Shown piece by piece: positions 1-7,572 of a DNA stretch of 41,637 nt (within the stretch, counting starts at the first letter, position 1; every line of letters starts with the position of its first letter). The DNA is taken from positions 1 to 41,637 of the forward strand of contig CALWDJ010000018.1 in NCBI GenBank assembly GCA_944376655.1, written 5' to 3'. This DNA is from an uncultured Clostridia bacterium (lineage in GTDB: Bacteria; Bacillota; Clostridia; Oscillospirales; Acutalibacteraceae). Position numbers and translations under genes: made by a program. The notes below the pieces were generated by a model, which saw only the letters and a program-made list of their open reading frames with translations, had not been told where the DNA came from and did no database searches.

Positions 1-50
1 TCCGGCTGTATCGGTTGAGCAAAAGTCAGCGTGGGATTGATGTGGTATCT

Positions 51-185
51 TTATCTAAGTGAACCCCCTTTTTCCCACTTGGAAACAGCTTGACTGGATA
101 TACCAAGTTTTGCACCCAGTTGTTCCTGAGTAAGGGAACGCGCTTTTCTGATTTCGCTTATTTTTTGTGAAATTGGTTTATTCAT
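51..185 (-). pseudogene. Truncated XRE-family (Cro/CI-like) helix-turn-helix regulator
   Basis: Translation from the ATG at 185 starts MNKPISQKISEIRKARSLTQ and continues through EQLGAKLGISSQAVSKWEKG, a textbook XRE helix-turn-helix. It meets TAA at 51-53 after only 44 residues. Family members normally run on after the WEKG motif for at least 20 more residues, so this copy is cut short by a stop or a frameshift. Bases 1-50 give no clear continuation in another frame, and the left window edge prevents a check further on. A good Shine-Dalgarno site (GGAGC) and a consensus promoter precede it. It may still make a short DNA-binding peptide. The fold call is firm; pseudogene status is inferred. Confidence 0.6.
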
Positions 186-215
186 TTAAAGCTCCTTTCT
201 GTTTTGTATTTTTTC

Positions 216-231
216 TATGAAAGCTTTCATA
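216..231. promoter_or_regulatory. Perfect 16-bp palindrome, candidate operator of the XRE regulator
   Basis: TATGAAAGCTTTCATA is a perfect palindrome lying just downstream of the -10 box of the minus-strand promoter, over the expected transcription start. The position fits autorepression by the encoded helix-turn-helix protein. The function is inferred. Confidence 0.5.
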
Positions 232-236
232 TTTAC

Positions 237-265
237 AGTATATACCCCATATTAGTTGATAACAA
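237..265 (-). promoter_or_regulatory. Sigma-A promoter of the XRE regulator
   Basis: On the minus strand the -35 is TTGTTA (260-265) and the -10 is TATACT (237-242), with an exact 17-bp spacer. It points at the truncated XRE gene, leaving a leader of about 45 nt. From here to about 435 no gene or other structure is evident. Confidence 0.75.
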
Positions 266-435
266 TAAAACATTTCTTAAAGATGGTTCAACCATTAGTT
301 GTACATGTTTTACTTTCTATGTTCGTTTATTCATTTTAACAGAATTCAGTCAACCAACAAGGGGGCTTACTCATAGTTTCAACTCTATTTGCGCTTACCT
401 TTAAACTTTTAAAAATTGTCCCTTTAAACGCCGAA

Positions 436-458
436 AAACCCCGATAAAATCGGGGTTT
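436..458 (-). terminator. Intrinsic terminator of tRNA-Ala
   Basis: The arms AAACCCCGAT and ATCGGGGTTT pair over 10 bp around a 3-nt loop. On the minus strand the hairpin is followed by a run of T. It lies about 30 nt past the 3' end of the tRNA. Confidence 0.8.
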
Positions 459-490
459 ATGCGGAACATATCTTTTATATGTTTCTGTTT

Positions 491-566
491 TGGTGGACCC
501 GAAGGGGATCGAACCCTCGACCTCCGCGTTGCGAACGCGGCGCTCTCCCAGCTGAGCCACGAGCCC
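491..566 (-). tRNA. tRNA-Ala (anticodon CGC), CCA encoded
   Basis: The 76-nt minus-strand sequence folds as a complete cloverleaf. The acceptor stem is GGGCTCG with CGGGTCC, the D-loop holds GGCTCAGCTGGGAGAGC, and the T arm carries GGTTCGATCC. The anticodon stem CCGCG/CGCGG encloses the loop TTCGCAA, so the anticodon is CGC and it reads GCG. The third acceptor pair is G-U, the identity signal of alanine tRNAs. The 3' CCA is genomically encoded. It has its own promoter inside the end of comM and its own terminator. Confidence 0.97.
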
Positions 567-621
567 GTATGTACTGTCCGGAAATCAAACCGATCTCCAT
601 CCGGCGAAACCGAACAATACT

Positions 622-650
622 ATTTTACTCATTCCAGTACTTCCTGTCAA
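622..650 (-). promoter_or_regulatory. Promoter of tRNA-Ala, embedded in the comM 3' end
   Basis: On the minus strand a perfect -35 TTGACA (645-650) and -10 TAAAAT (622-627) are separated by 17 bp. The stop codon of comM (625-627) is part of the -10 box. Transcription would start about 50 nt before the tRNA. Confidence 0.85.
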
Positions 651-2151
651 GACTTCTGAACGAAATTGCCGAAAAAATATGCTCTTTTTTTATTTTTTCA
701 CTGCCTGAAAGGTCCGCTACGGTCCTCGCAACCTTCAAAATCCGGTCATATGCCCTTGCCGACATACCGAGACGGTCGAACGAAAGCCGCAGGTATTCCT
801 CAGCGGCGGCGTCCGGAACGCAGTATTTTTTAAGCATCGCCGGCGTAAGTCTGGCGTTGCAGGTCACTCCCGTGCCCCTGTACCGCTCCGCCTGTATTCT
901 TCTCGCGCGGTTGACCCGCTCGCGTATCTCGGCGGAGCTTTCTTCTTTAGACGTTGAATTAAGCTCCCCGTAATTTACCGGAGGCACCTCGATATGAAGG
1001 TCTATCCTGTCAAGCATCGGCCCGGATATTTTTGAAAGATATTTCCGCACCGCCGCCGGAGAGCAGGTGCACTGCTTTGTCGGATGTCCGAAAAATCCGC
1101 AGGGACATGGGTTCATCGCCGCCACAAGCATTACCTCGCTCGGATATGTAAGAGAACCGGCGACCCTCGAAATGGTCACGCAGCCGTCCTCAAGCGGCTG
1201 GCGCATAGCCTCCATTACATCGCGTCGAAATTCCGGCAGCTCATCAAGAAACAAAACGCCGTTATGCGCGAGAGAAATCTCTCCCGGTCTCGGAACCGCT
1301 CCGCCGCCCGCAAGTCCTGCTACCGAAACGGTATGGTGCGGCGACCTGAAGGGGCGCAGGCTGACAAATGGCGACTTCCGGTCGAGAATACCGGCTATCG
1401 AGTGGATTTTCGTGGTCTCAATCGATTCCTCAAAGGTCATTTCGGGCAGAATGGTCGGAAGCCGCTTCGCAAGCATACTTTTTCCCGACCCCGGAGGCCC
1501 TATCATAAGCAGGTTATGTCCCCCCGCAGCGGCGACCTCAAGCGCCTTTTTCGCCGCTAACTGACCCTTTACCTCGCTGAAATCAAGCGATGAGGAATAT
1601 TCTGTTCTGTAAATCTTTGTCCTCGGGGTCCTCCCGATTTCCTGCCCGCCGTTTATATGCTCTATAAGCTGCTTTACGTTATCGACGCCGTAAACCTCTA
1701 TGCCGCCTATGACCGCCGCCTCCGCCGCGTTGCCCTCTGGCACGAAAACCTTTTTTATCCCGTTCTCCAGCGCGGTTATGGCTATAGCGAGTATGCCGCC
1801 CGCCTCTCTAACCCTGCCGTCAAGCGAAAGCTCGCCCGCGAAAACGCAGTCGTCAAGCTCGGCTTTAAGCTGACCAGACGCCTTAAGTATCGCGAGCAGT
1901 ACCGGCAGGTCGTAAACCGAGCCCTCCTTTTTAAGGTCCGCGGGGGCAAGGTTTATCGTTATCTTTCCGAGAGGAAATTTAAAACCCGAATTTTTAAGCG
2001 CCGCGCGCACCCTGTCGCGCGATTCCTTTACCGCCGCGTCGGGCAGTCCCACAATGTCAAACCCCGGAAGACCGGTTGACACGTCCGCCTCGACCTCTAT
2101 CATATACGAATCTATACCGAAAAGCCCCACGCTTTTAAGCCGTGAAAACAT
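625..2151 (-). CDS. comM: ComM/YifB-family Mg-chelatase-like AAA+ ATPase
   Basis: This 508-residue protein has the three-part layout of the ComM/YifB family. An N-terminal ChlI-like S5-fold domain (about residues 1-170, with LPGFDIVGLPD) is followed by a AAA+ core with Walker A GPPGSGKS near 218 and Walker B LFLDE near 300, then a C-terminal Mg-chelatase-type domain. In transforming bacteria ComM is a hexameric helicase that extends heteroduplex during integration of incoming DNA; its role in Clostridia is less clear. The start was set at 2151 because the frame upstream runs through the promoter and AGGAAGGGG lies just ahead. The CPCGFFGHP segment with later cysteines is usual for the family. 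Confidence 0.95.
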   Translation of the reverse strand: MFSRLKSVGLFGIDSYMIEVEADVSTGLPGFDIVGLPDAAVKESRDRVRAALKNSGFKFPLGKITINLAPADLKKEGSVYDLPVLLAILKASGQLKAELDDCVFAGELSLDGRVREAGGILAIAITALENGIKKVFVPEGNAAEAAVIGGIEVYGVDNVKQLIEHINGGQEIGRTPRTKIYRTEYSSSLDFSEVKGQLAAKKALEVAAAGGHNLLMIGPPGSGKSMLAKRLPTILPEMTFEESIETTKIHSIAGILDRKSPFVSLRPFRSPHHTVSVAGLAGGGAVPRPGEISLAHNGVLFLDELPEFRRDVMEAMRQPLEDGCVTISRVAGSLTYPSEVMLVAAMNPCPCGFFGHPTKQCTCSPAAVRKYLSKISGPMLDRIDLHIEVPPVNYGELNSTSKEESSAEIRERVNRARRIQAERYRGTGVTCNARLTPAMLKKYCVPDAAAEEYLRLSFDRLGMSARAYDRILKVARTVADLSGSEKIKKEHIFSAISFRSLDRKYWNE

Positions 2152-2182
2152 AATCCGCCGTCGCCCCTTCCTAAACAGGATT

Positions 2183-2211
2183 ATTATACAATATTTAAAC
2201 TCCCAGTTCAA
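2183..2211 (-). promoter_or_regulatory. Promoter of comM
   Basis: On the minus strand the -35 TTGAAC (2206-2211) and the -10 TATAAT (2183-2188) are 17 bp apart. The predicted start near 2176 leaves a short leader holding the Shine-Dalgarno site, which settles the translation start at 2151. Confidence 0.8.
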
Positions 2212-2234
2212 TATAAATTAAATATAAAATAGTC

Positions 2235-2263
2235 TTGACAATTACATATGAATGAGTTATCAT
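2235..2263 (+). promoter_or_regulatory. Promoter of the metal-efflux operon
   Basis: A perfect -35 TTGACA (2235-2240) and a -10 TATCAT (2258-2263) are spaced by 17 bp. The -10 box overlaps an inverted repeat likely to be a repressor site. Confidence 0.8.
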
Positions 2264-2295
2264 ATGAATGTAAGTTCAAATGAACGATTGTTCAT
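2245..2295. promoter_or_regulatory. Two candidate ArsR/SmtB operators
   Basis: The first site, CATATGA-N8-TCATATG (2245-2266), is a perfect inverted repeat over the -10 box. The second, ATGAAC-N4-GTTCAT (2280-2295), lies just after the expected transcription start and matches the usual ATGAAC..GTTCAT core of SmtB/CzrA operators. Repression by the first gene of the operon, relieved by metal, is inferred from family knowledge. Confidence 0.75.
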
Positions 2296-2313
2296 ATGAT
2301 AGGAGGAAGCGTT

Positions 2314-2682
2314 ATGACAAAAGCCTGTCACGACCATAACGGCATACTTAACGCCGTGCGCAGCGGTCTGCCCGCCGAGGAGCTTCTGTGCGACCTTGCC
2401 GACCTTTTCAAGCTGTTCGGCGACACGACCCGCATGCGGATACTTTTCTCCCTTTTTGAGTCGGAGCTGTGCGTATGCGCGATAGCCGAGCTGCTTTCCA
2501 TGACCCAGTCGGCGATTTCGCACCAGTTAAGCGTGCTTAAAAAAAGCAATCTTATAAACTGCCGCAGAGAGGGAAAAACCGTTTTTTACTTTCTTGCCGA
2601 CGAGCATGTAAGAACTATAATAGGACAGGGCTTTGAGCATCTGACTGAGGAAAGGAAGAACAGAAATGAGAAAAACATTTGA
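2314..2682 (+). CDS. ArsR/SmtB-family metal-sensing repressor (CadC/CzrA-like)
   Basis: This 122-residue winged-helix protein carries LFKLFGDTTRMRILFSL and the recognition helix MTQSAISHQL typical of ArsR/SmtB repressors. Two metal sites appear to be present. ELCVCAI supplies the Cys-X-Cys of the alpha-3 (CadC/ArsR) site, helped by Cys and His near the N-terminus (KACHDH). DEH near the C-terminus with H and E 11 and 14 residues after that His reproduces the alpha-5 pattern D-X-H-X10-H-X2-E of SmtB and CzrA. It probably senses Zn, Cd or Pb. The start at 2314 has AGGAGG seven bases upstream; an earlier ATG at 2296 precedes that site. The gene overlaps the HMA gene by 17 nt. Confidence 0.9.
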   Translation: MTKACHDHNGILNAVRSGLPAEELLCDLADLFKLFGDTTRMRILFSLFESELCVCAIAELLSMTQSAISHQLSVLKKSNLINCRREGKTVFYFLADEHVRTIIGQGFEHLTEERKNRNEKNI

Positions 2683-2884
2683 GCTTTGCGAGCTTGACTG
2701 TGCCGCCTGCGCCGCCAAAATGGAGGACGGTATACGCAAAATAGAGGGCGTAAGCCATGTTCAGGTAAATTTTCTTACCAGGAAGCTGACGCTTGAGGCA
2801 CCCGATGATATATTTGAGGCTGTGCTTAAAAAAGCGGAGGCAGTCTGTCGGAAAACAGAGCCTGACTGCCGGATAAAAAGATAA
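2666..2884 (+). CDS. Free-standing heavy-metal-associated (HMA) domain protein
   Basis: The 72-residue product is one HMA ferredoxin-like domain. LDCAACAAKMED carries the metal-binding CXXC, followed by GVSHVQVNFLTRKLTLE. Such domains normally sit at the N-terminus of the efflux ATPase, and here the next gene encodes an ATPase that lacks one. It may act as a soluble metallochaperone or as a detached regulatory domain. Its start lies inside the end of the repressor gene, so translation is probably coupled. The domain is clear; delivery of metal to the ATPase is inferred. Confidence 0.85.
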   Translation: MRKTFELCELDCAACAAKMEDGIRKIEGVSHVQVNFLTRKLTLEAPDDIFEAVLKKAEAVCRKTEPDCRIKR

Positions 2885-2897
2885 GGGGTGCTTTTAA

Positions 2898-4748
2898 GTG
2901 ACTCGCAGGCAAAAGATACTGCTGATAAGGATAATCGCGGCGGCGGTCACGCTTGCCGCGGCGGCGCTCGTTCCGGCGGACGGGAAAATAAAGCCCTTTC
3001 TTTTCCTTGTTCCCTACATTATAGCCGGATATGACGTAATAAAGCGGGCTGCCGTAAATATAATACACGGTCAGATTTTCGACGAGAAGTTTCTGATGGC
3101 TGCCGCCACTCTGGGAGCATGGGCGCTTTCGGAGTACACAGAGGCGTCCGCCGTTATGATATTTTTCCAGATAGGCGAGCTTTTTGAGAGCATAGCCGTA
3201 GGCAAGAGCCGCAAAAGCATAGCCGGACTTATGGATATAAAGCCCGAAAGCGCGGCGGTGCTGCGTGACGGTAAAGAGGTGAGGGTTTCGCCCGAGGAAG
3301 TGGAAAAGGGCGAGCTTGTCACCGTGCGACCGGGCGAGAAAATACCGCTTGACGGCATTATCGTGCAGGGCAGCACCTCGGTAAACACAGCGGCGCTCAC
3401 AGGGGAAAGCCTGCCGCGCGACGCAGCGGAGGGCGACCGGGTGGTAAGCGGTACGGTGAACCTTACCGGAGCCATAACCGTAAAAACCGAAAGCGTATAC
3501 AAGGACAGCACCGTCGCGAAAATACTTGATATGGTGGAAAATTCCTCCTCCAAAAAGGCGCGCACCGAAAATTTCATAACACGTTTCTCAAAATACTACA
3601 CTCCCTGCGTGGTGGGCGCGGCACTTCTGCTTGCCGTTGTTCCGCCCCTTTTCGCCGGAGAGTGGATAAAATGGATAAACCGCGCGCTTATATTCCTTGT
3701 GGTTTCCTGTCCCTGCGCGCTGGTAATATCGGTGCCGCTCTCGTTTTTCGGCGGAATAGGCGGGGCTTCAAAGCGGGGAATACTAATAAAAGGCTCCAAT
3801 TTCGTTGAGGCTCTCGCCAAGGCGGACACTGTGGTGTTCGACAAGACCGGCACTCTCACCACCGGCACCTTTACGGTTACCGCGGTCCACCCCGAAAAAA
3901 TGAGCGAGAAGGAGCTTTTAAGCGTTGCCGCGGCAGCGGAAAGCCGCTCTAACCACCCTATAGCTGAATCCATTATAGCCGCTCACGGCGCGGATATTGA
4001 CAGCTCACGCATAGGAAAGGTCAACGAATACGCCGGAATGGGTGTTGAGGCTGAGATAGACGGCGAATATATTTACGCGGGAAACCGGAAGCTGATGGAA
4101 AAAGCCGGAGCCCGGTGGCACGGCTGCCACATAGCCGGAACGGTAATACACATAGCAAAAAAAGGCGAATATCTCGGCCATATCGTTATAACCGACCGCT
4201 TAAAGCCCGATGCCGCCGCCGCGCTTGGAGAGCTTAAAAGGCTCGGCATCTCGAAAACGGTCATGCTGACGGGCGACCGCGCCGAAATAGCGTGCAGCAC
4301 CGCCGAGGAGGCGGGAGTAGACGAGGTGCGCGCGGAGCTTCTGCCCGACGGCAAGGTCGAGGCGGTTGAATCTATGCTCCGTCCCGGAAAGCCGGTAGCC
4401 TTTACGGGCGACGGAATAAACGACGCTCCGGTGCTTGCCAGAGCCGATATAGGCATAGCTATGGGCGCCATGGGAAGCGACGCCGCGATAGAAGCGGCGG
4501 ACATTGTGCTTATGGACGACCGTATCTCCGCGATACCCGAAGCCGTGAGAATAGCGAGAAGAACCGTGGCAATAGTATGGCAGAATATAATTTTTGCCCT
4601 TGCGGTAAAAGCGGCGGTACTCGCGGCGGGCGCTTTCGGATACGCCAATATGTGGCTCGCGATCTTTGCCGACGTAGGCGTCGCGGTAATAGTGATAATA
4701 AACGCCATGCGCGCGCTGTCAGCGGGAAAGCGGGCAGATAAAAAATAA
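2898..4748 (+). CDS. cadA: P1B-type heavy-metal efflux ATPase (Zn/Cd/Pb type) without N-terminal HMA
   Basis: This membrane ATPase of 616 residues exports divalent soft metals. All P-type landmarks are present: the TGES actuator motif near 168, the CPC ion-binding motif near 271, the phosphorylated DKTGT near 315, the SNHP motif near 351 and GDGINDAP near 504. The last membrane helix carries FADVG, the DXG element of the P1B-2 (Zn/Cd/Pb) group. Copper ATPases differ there. The start is GTG at 2898, with AAGGGGTG ahead. It begins directly with membrane helices, so the metal-binding domain is encoded by the preceding gene. The exact metal cannot be read from the sequence. Confidence 0.93.
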   Translation: MTRRQKILLIRIIAAAVTLAAAALVPADGKIKPFLFLVPYIIAGYDVIKRAAVNIIHGQIFDEKFLMAAATLGAWALSEYTEASAVMIFFQIGELFESIAVGKSRKSIAGLMDIKPESAAVLRDGKEVRVSPEEVEKGELVTVRPGEKIPLDGIIVQGSTSVNTAALTGESLPRDAAEGDRVVSGTVNLTGAITVKTESVYKDSTVAKILDMVENSSSKKARTENFITRFSKYYTPCVVGAALLLAVVPPLFAGEWIKWINRALIFLVVSCPCALVISVPLSFFGGIGGASKRGILIKGSNFVEALAKADTVVFDKTGTLTTGTFTVTAVHPEKMSEKELLSVAAAAESRSNHPIAESIIAAHGADIDSSRIGKVNEYAGMGVEAEIDGEYIYAGNRKLMEKAGARWHGCHIAGTVIHIAKKGEYLGHIVITDRLKPDAAAALGELKRLGISKTVMLTGDRAEIACSTAEEAGVDEVRAELLPDGKVEAVESMLRPGKPVAFTGDGINDAPVLARADIGIAMGAMGSDAAIEAADIVLMDDRISAIPEAVRIARRTVAIVWQNIIFALAVKAAVLAAGAFGYANMWLAIFADVGVAVIVIINAMRALSAGKRADKK

Positions 4749-4783
4749 ATTAAAAAAAATCAGGCAAGATAAAGGCATAAAAA

Positions 4784-4810
4784 TCCGGAGCAGCTTTTCG
4801 CTGCTCCGGA
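4784..4810. terminator. Bidirectional intrinsic terminator
   Basis: The arms TCCGGAGCAGC and GCTGCTCCGGA form an 11-bp stem with a 5-nt loop. A-rich sequence on the left gives a T-run on the minus strand (for the DUF378 gene), and CTTTT follows on the plus strand (for the ATPase gene). Confidence 0.8.
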
Positions 4811-4846
4811 ACGCTTTTCAGAATATTCGCGCGTCGGAATTTCCGT

Positions 4847-5056
4847 TTAATCGTTTGTGCCGACGGCTCCCCTGTCCCTGAAAAGCAGGGAAATGCACCA
4901 TACGCCGGCAAGAGCTATTACTGTATATATTATACGGCTTACGATAGCGGTAGCTCCCCCGAACGCCCATGCTACGAGGTCGAACTCAAACAGTCCTACG
5001 AGCCCCCAGTTCAAAGCGCCGATGATGACGAGTATGAGACATATCTTATCAAACAT
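4847..5056 (-). CDS. DUF378-family small membrane protein
   Basis: The 69-residue product begins MFDKICLILVIIGALNWGLV, the diagnostic opening of the DUF378 family, and has two hydrophobic segments (residues about 4-24 and 34-58). The function is unknown. The start at 5056 has AAAGGAGT seven bases upstream; the longer in-frame reading has no such site. It follows the spore-protein terminator and ends at the shared terminator, so it is monocistronic. Confidence 0.85.
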   Translation of the reverse strand: MFDKICLILVIIGALNWGLVGLFEFDLVAWAFGGATAIVSRIIYTVIALAGVWCISLLFRDRGAVGTND

Positions 5057-5113
5057 TTTATCACTCCTTTTTCTATTAGTCTTCGCGCAAAAAAGGTAAA
5101 TATTCAAAAAAAA

Positions 5114-5137
5114 AGAAGACCCGTTATCGGGTCTTCT
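5114..5137 (-). terminator. Intrinsic terminator of the spore-protein gene
   Basis: The arms AGAAGACCCG and CGGGTCTTCT pair perfectly around TTAT. On the minus strand a run of nine or more T follows. Confidence 0.9.
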
Positions 5138-5153
5138 CTATTGACACGAAGTC

Positions 5154-5342
5154 TTATTTCATGCTGTTTTCGTAAGACTCGATCATCTTTTTAACCATCT
5201 GTCCGCCGATGCTGCCGGCCTGCTTGGAGGTAAGGTCACCGTTGTAACCCTGCTTGAGATTAACGCCAACCTCGTTGGCAGCCTCCATCTTAAAACGGTT
5301 AAGGGCTTCTTTAGCCTCAGGTACTACATTCTTGTTAGCCAT
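5154..5342 (-). CDS. Alpha/beta-type small acid-soluble spore protein
   Basis: This 62-residue protein has both conserved SASP blocks: EAKEALNRFKMEAANEVGV, which holds the site cut by the GPR protease at germination, and GDLTSKQAGSIGGQMVKKMI. These proteins coat spore DNA and shield it from UV and hydrolysis. The gene is monocistronic with a good Shine-Dalgarno site (AGGAGAG) and a strong terminator. Expression is expected in the forespore under sigma-G, but no convincing sigma-G promoter could be picked by eye. Its presence is the best evidence that the organism forms spores. Confidence 0.97.
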   Translation of the reverse strand: MANKNVVPEAKEALNRFKMEAANEVGVNLKQGYNGDLTSKQAGSIGGQMVKKMIESYENSMK

Positions 5343-5502
5343 GATTTTTTCTCTCCTAAAAAATTTGTTTTTGCGTTTGCATTACTATTGTGTGAAATCA
5401 CGGCATTATTATTAAAGGTAATTTTTGAAATTTCTGTATTTTTAAGGAATAAAAAATTGTTTAAATCAAAAAACTGTGTTAATATATAATGTGCGCCTAA
5501 AA

Positions 5503-5521
5503 CGCGGCTGTATGAACCGCG
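5503..5521 (-). terminator. Weak intrinsic terminator of the radical SAM gene
   Basis: A 5-bp GC stem (CGCGG with CCGCG) is followed on the minus strand by TTTT. It lies just after the stop codon of the radical SAM gene. The stem is short, so confidence is limited. Confidence 0.4.
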
Positions 5522-5528
5522 CAGATTT

Positions 5529-6434
5529 TCAGCCTTTGTATTCCGAGCCCTGAATTATACCGTCGCGCAGAAAGGCGGCGTTCACGGCGTTGAGCACTCT
5601 TTTTTTGTCGGCGCTCCACAGGGGTGCTGCAAGCTCCGCCTTCGCTCCGTCTCCCGTGAGCCGGTGCACCGTCATTTCAGGCGGCAGAACCTTTATACAT
5701 TCCTCGAGTATTTTTATATATTCTTCCGGCGACAGGCAGGAAAATTTGCCCGCCGAATAGTCCTTTTCAAGGTCGGTTCCACTGATTACGTGCAGAAGCT
5801 GTAATTTAATTCCGTCGGCGCCCGATTTTCCGATATAAGCGGCGGTCTGCTTTATCATCTCCGGAGTCTCGCCCGGCAGTCCTATTATCATATGGACTAT
5901 CACCTTTATTCCGGCTTTTTTAAGCTCCGCAACGGCTTTCTCGAAAACCGACAGGTCATACCCCCTGCGGATATACCGCGCGGTAGAGGCGTGCACGGTC
6001 TGAAGTCCGAGCTCGACCCATACCGGCTTTATTTTTAAAAGGCGGCAGAGAAGGTCTGTCACCTCAGGCGGCAGGCAGTCGGGTCTTGTAGCGACCGAGA
6101 GGGCGACAATATCCGGAGCGCTTATCGCCTCGGTAAAAATTTTCTCAAGATACTCCGCCGGAGCGTAGGTATTGGTAAAGCTCTGGAAATAGGCGATGTA
6201 TTTGCAGTTTTTCGCTTTTTTCGCGACAAGCGCCTTTGCTTTTTCGATCTGCTCCGTAATGCTTCCGCAGACCGGCTGCGCGAAATACCCCGAGCCGTTC
6301 TCCGCGCAGAAGATACAGCCGCGCGTACCGATTTTCCCATCCCTGTTCGGGCAGGTCATACCCCCTGAAAGCGCTAATTTGTATACCTTGCAGCCGAATT
6401 CCCTTTTAAGCTCGCTGTTAAGACTTCTGTACAT
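5529..6434 (-). CDS. TIGR01212-family radical SAM protein (YtqA/YhcC-like)
   Basis: The 301-residue protein opens with CPNRDGKIGTRGCIFC, the widely spaced cysteine cluster that binds the 4Fe-4S centre in the TIGR01212 (YhcC/YtqA) family. IIGLPGE and HRLTGDGAKAELAAPLW further on are also typical. The Bacillus relative YtqA has been linked to maturation of the wobble uridine side chain in tRNA; transferring that role here is inference. The start has GAGGCGG upstream. The gene is divergent from the hydrolase gene at 6525. Confidence 0.88.
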   Translation of the reverse strand: MYRSLNSELKREFGCKVYKLALSGGMTCPNRDGKIGTRGCIFCAENGSGYFAQPVCGSITEQIEKAKALVAKKAKNCKYIAYFQSFTNTYAPAEYLEKIFTEAISAPDIVALSVATRPDCLPPEVTDLLCRLLKIKPVWVELGLQTVHASTARYIRRGYDLSVFEKAVAELKKAGIKVIVHMIIGLPGETPEMIKQTAAYIGKSGADGIKLQLLHVISGTDLEKDYSAGKFSCLSPEEYIKILEECIKVLPPEMTVHRLTGDGAKAELAAPLWSADKKRVLNAVNAAFLRDGIIQGSEYKG

Positions 6435-6524
6435 TTTTACCGCCTCAATATATTTTTGAATTATTTTAACATTTTCCGTATAAAAATAAAAGACTCTGCG
6501 GAAATATATTATAGGTGACTGAAA

Positions 6525-7454
6525 ATGAAAATATTACTTATTGTAGCAGCCGCGCTTGTGCTTCTGCTGCTCGCGGCGGCGGCAAAATTCTTCGTTATCG
6601 CGTTTGTACGCAAAAAAGAGCCCGATATAAACGACATTGACGCCGATGTAAACAGCTTCCTTCTTCCCTACCGCTCGGTAATAAAAGAGGGGCTTGACTA
6701 TATCGAGTCGCATCCGAAGCGGCGTGTAAGCACAGTCAGCTTTGACGGGATCACCCTTTCCGCGAGGTACTTCGATACCGGCAGCCGCAATACCGTGATC
6801 CTTTTCCACGGCTACCGCTCCTCAGCCGACCGTGATTTTTCCTGCGCCGTAAAAATGTACTGCGACGCCGGCTTCAACGTTCTGCTGACCGACGAGCGCG
6901 GTCACGGGGAAAGCGGCGGCAGGCTTATAACCTTCGGCGTAAAGGAAAGCCGCGACGTCATAACATGGGTGGATTACTGTATCGGTCTTGTCGGTGAGGA
7001 CTGTGAGATATTTTTGGGCGGTATGTCAATGGGAGCCACAACGGTGCTGCTCGCGGCAGGCAGCGCGCTTCCTCCGAACGTAAAGGGTGTTATCGCCGAC
7101 TGCGGCTTCACCTCACCCGAGGATATAATAAAAAAGGTTGCGCGGCAGGCATTTCATATAAACGCCTCGTGGTTCCTGCCCGTTATGAATCTTTACTGTC
7201 TTATTTTCGGGCATTTCAGCATTCACGGCGTCTCGACCGTGAAGGCGCTTGAAAAAACCCGTCTTCCCGTACTGTTTATCCACGGCAAAAGCGACGATTT
7301 CGTGCCCTTTGAGATGAGCTCGGCGGGTTATGCCAGCGCCGGCGGCGAAAAGGAGTTGCTGCTGATTGACGGCGCCGGTCACGGAATGAGCTATCTGCTC
7401 GATACACCGAAAGTATCCGGAGCGGTAAAAGGGTTCCTTAAAAAATATTCTTAA
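6525..7454 (+). CDS. Membrane-anchored alpha/beta hydrolase
   Basis: This 309-residue protein starts with one hydrophobic helix (residues 3-29) that anchors it or exports it. An alpha/beta hydrolase fold of the S33/YqkD type follows. VILFHGYRSS gives the oxyanion region, GGMSMG the nucleophile elbow with the catalytic Ser, HGKSDDFVP the acid and GAGHG the catalytic His. The substrate is unknown; esterases and peptidases share this signature. The Shine-Dalgarno site (AGGTGA) is modest. Confidence 0.85.
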   Translation: MKILLIVAAALVLLLLAAAAKFFVIAFVRKKEPDINDIDADVNSFLLPYRSVIKEGLDYIESHPKRRVSTVSFDGITLSARYFDTGSRNTVILFHGYRSSADRDFSCAVKMYCDAGFNVLLTDERGHGESGGRLITFGVKESRDVITWVDYCIGLVGEDCEIFLGGMSMGATTVLLAAGSALPPNVKGVIADCGFTSPEDIIKKVARQAFHINASWFLPVMNLYCLIFGHFSIHGVSTVKALEKTRLPVLFIHGKSDDFVPFEMSSAGYASAGGEKELLLIDGAGHGMSYLLDTPKVSGAVKGFLKKYS

Positions 7455-7508
7455 GTCCGATTTAACCGTAATTTAACAAATTCGCACGGTTTTTGAACAA
7501 AAACATGG

Positions 7509-7537
7509 TTGACTTTTCAGCTTTGTAAGAATACAAT
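7509..7537 (+). promoter_or_regulatory. Promoter of the lipoprotein gene at 7573
   Basis: TTGACT (7509-7514) and TACAAT (7532-7537) are exactly 17 bp apart, about 35 nt before the GTG start. Confidence 0.8.
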
Positions 7538-7572
7538 AATAATACAAAGATTTTTTGTCGGGAGGGATAAGC

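Noticed and set aside
1-566. Integration of a mobile element at the 3' end of tRNA-Ala
   Set aside because: No duplicated tRNA 3' sequence and no integrase are visible in the window; the nearby XRE fragment alone is not enough.
479-973. Open frame on the plus strand across tRNA-Ala and the end of comM
   Set aside because: It runs through a tRNA and antisense to comM and has no ribosome site, so it is a shadow frame.
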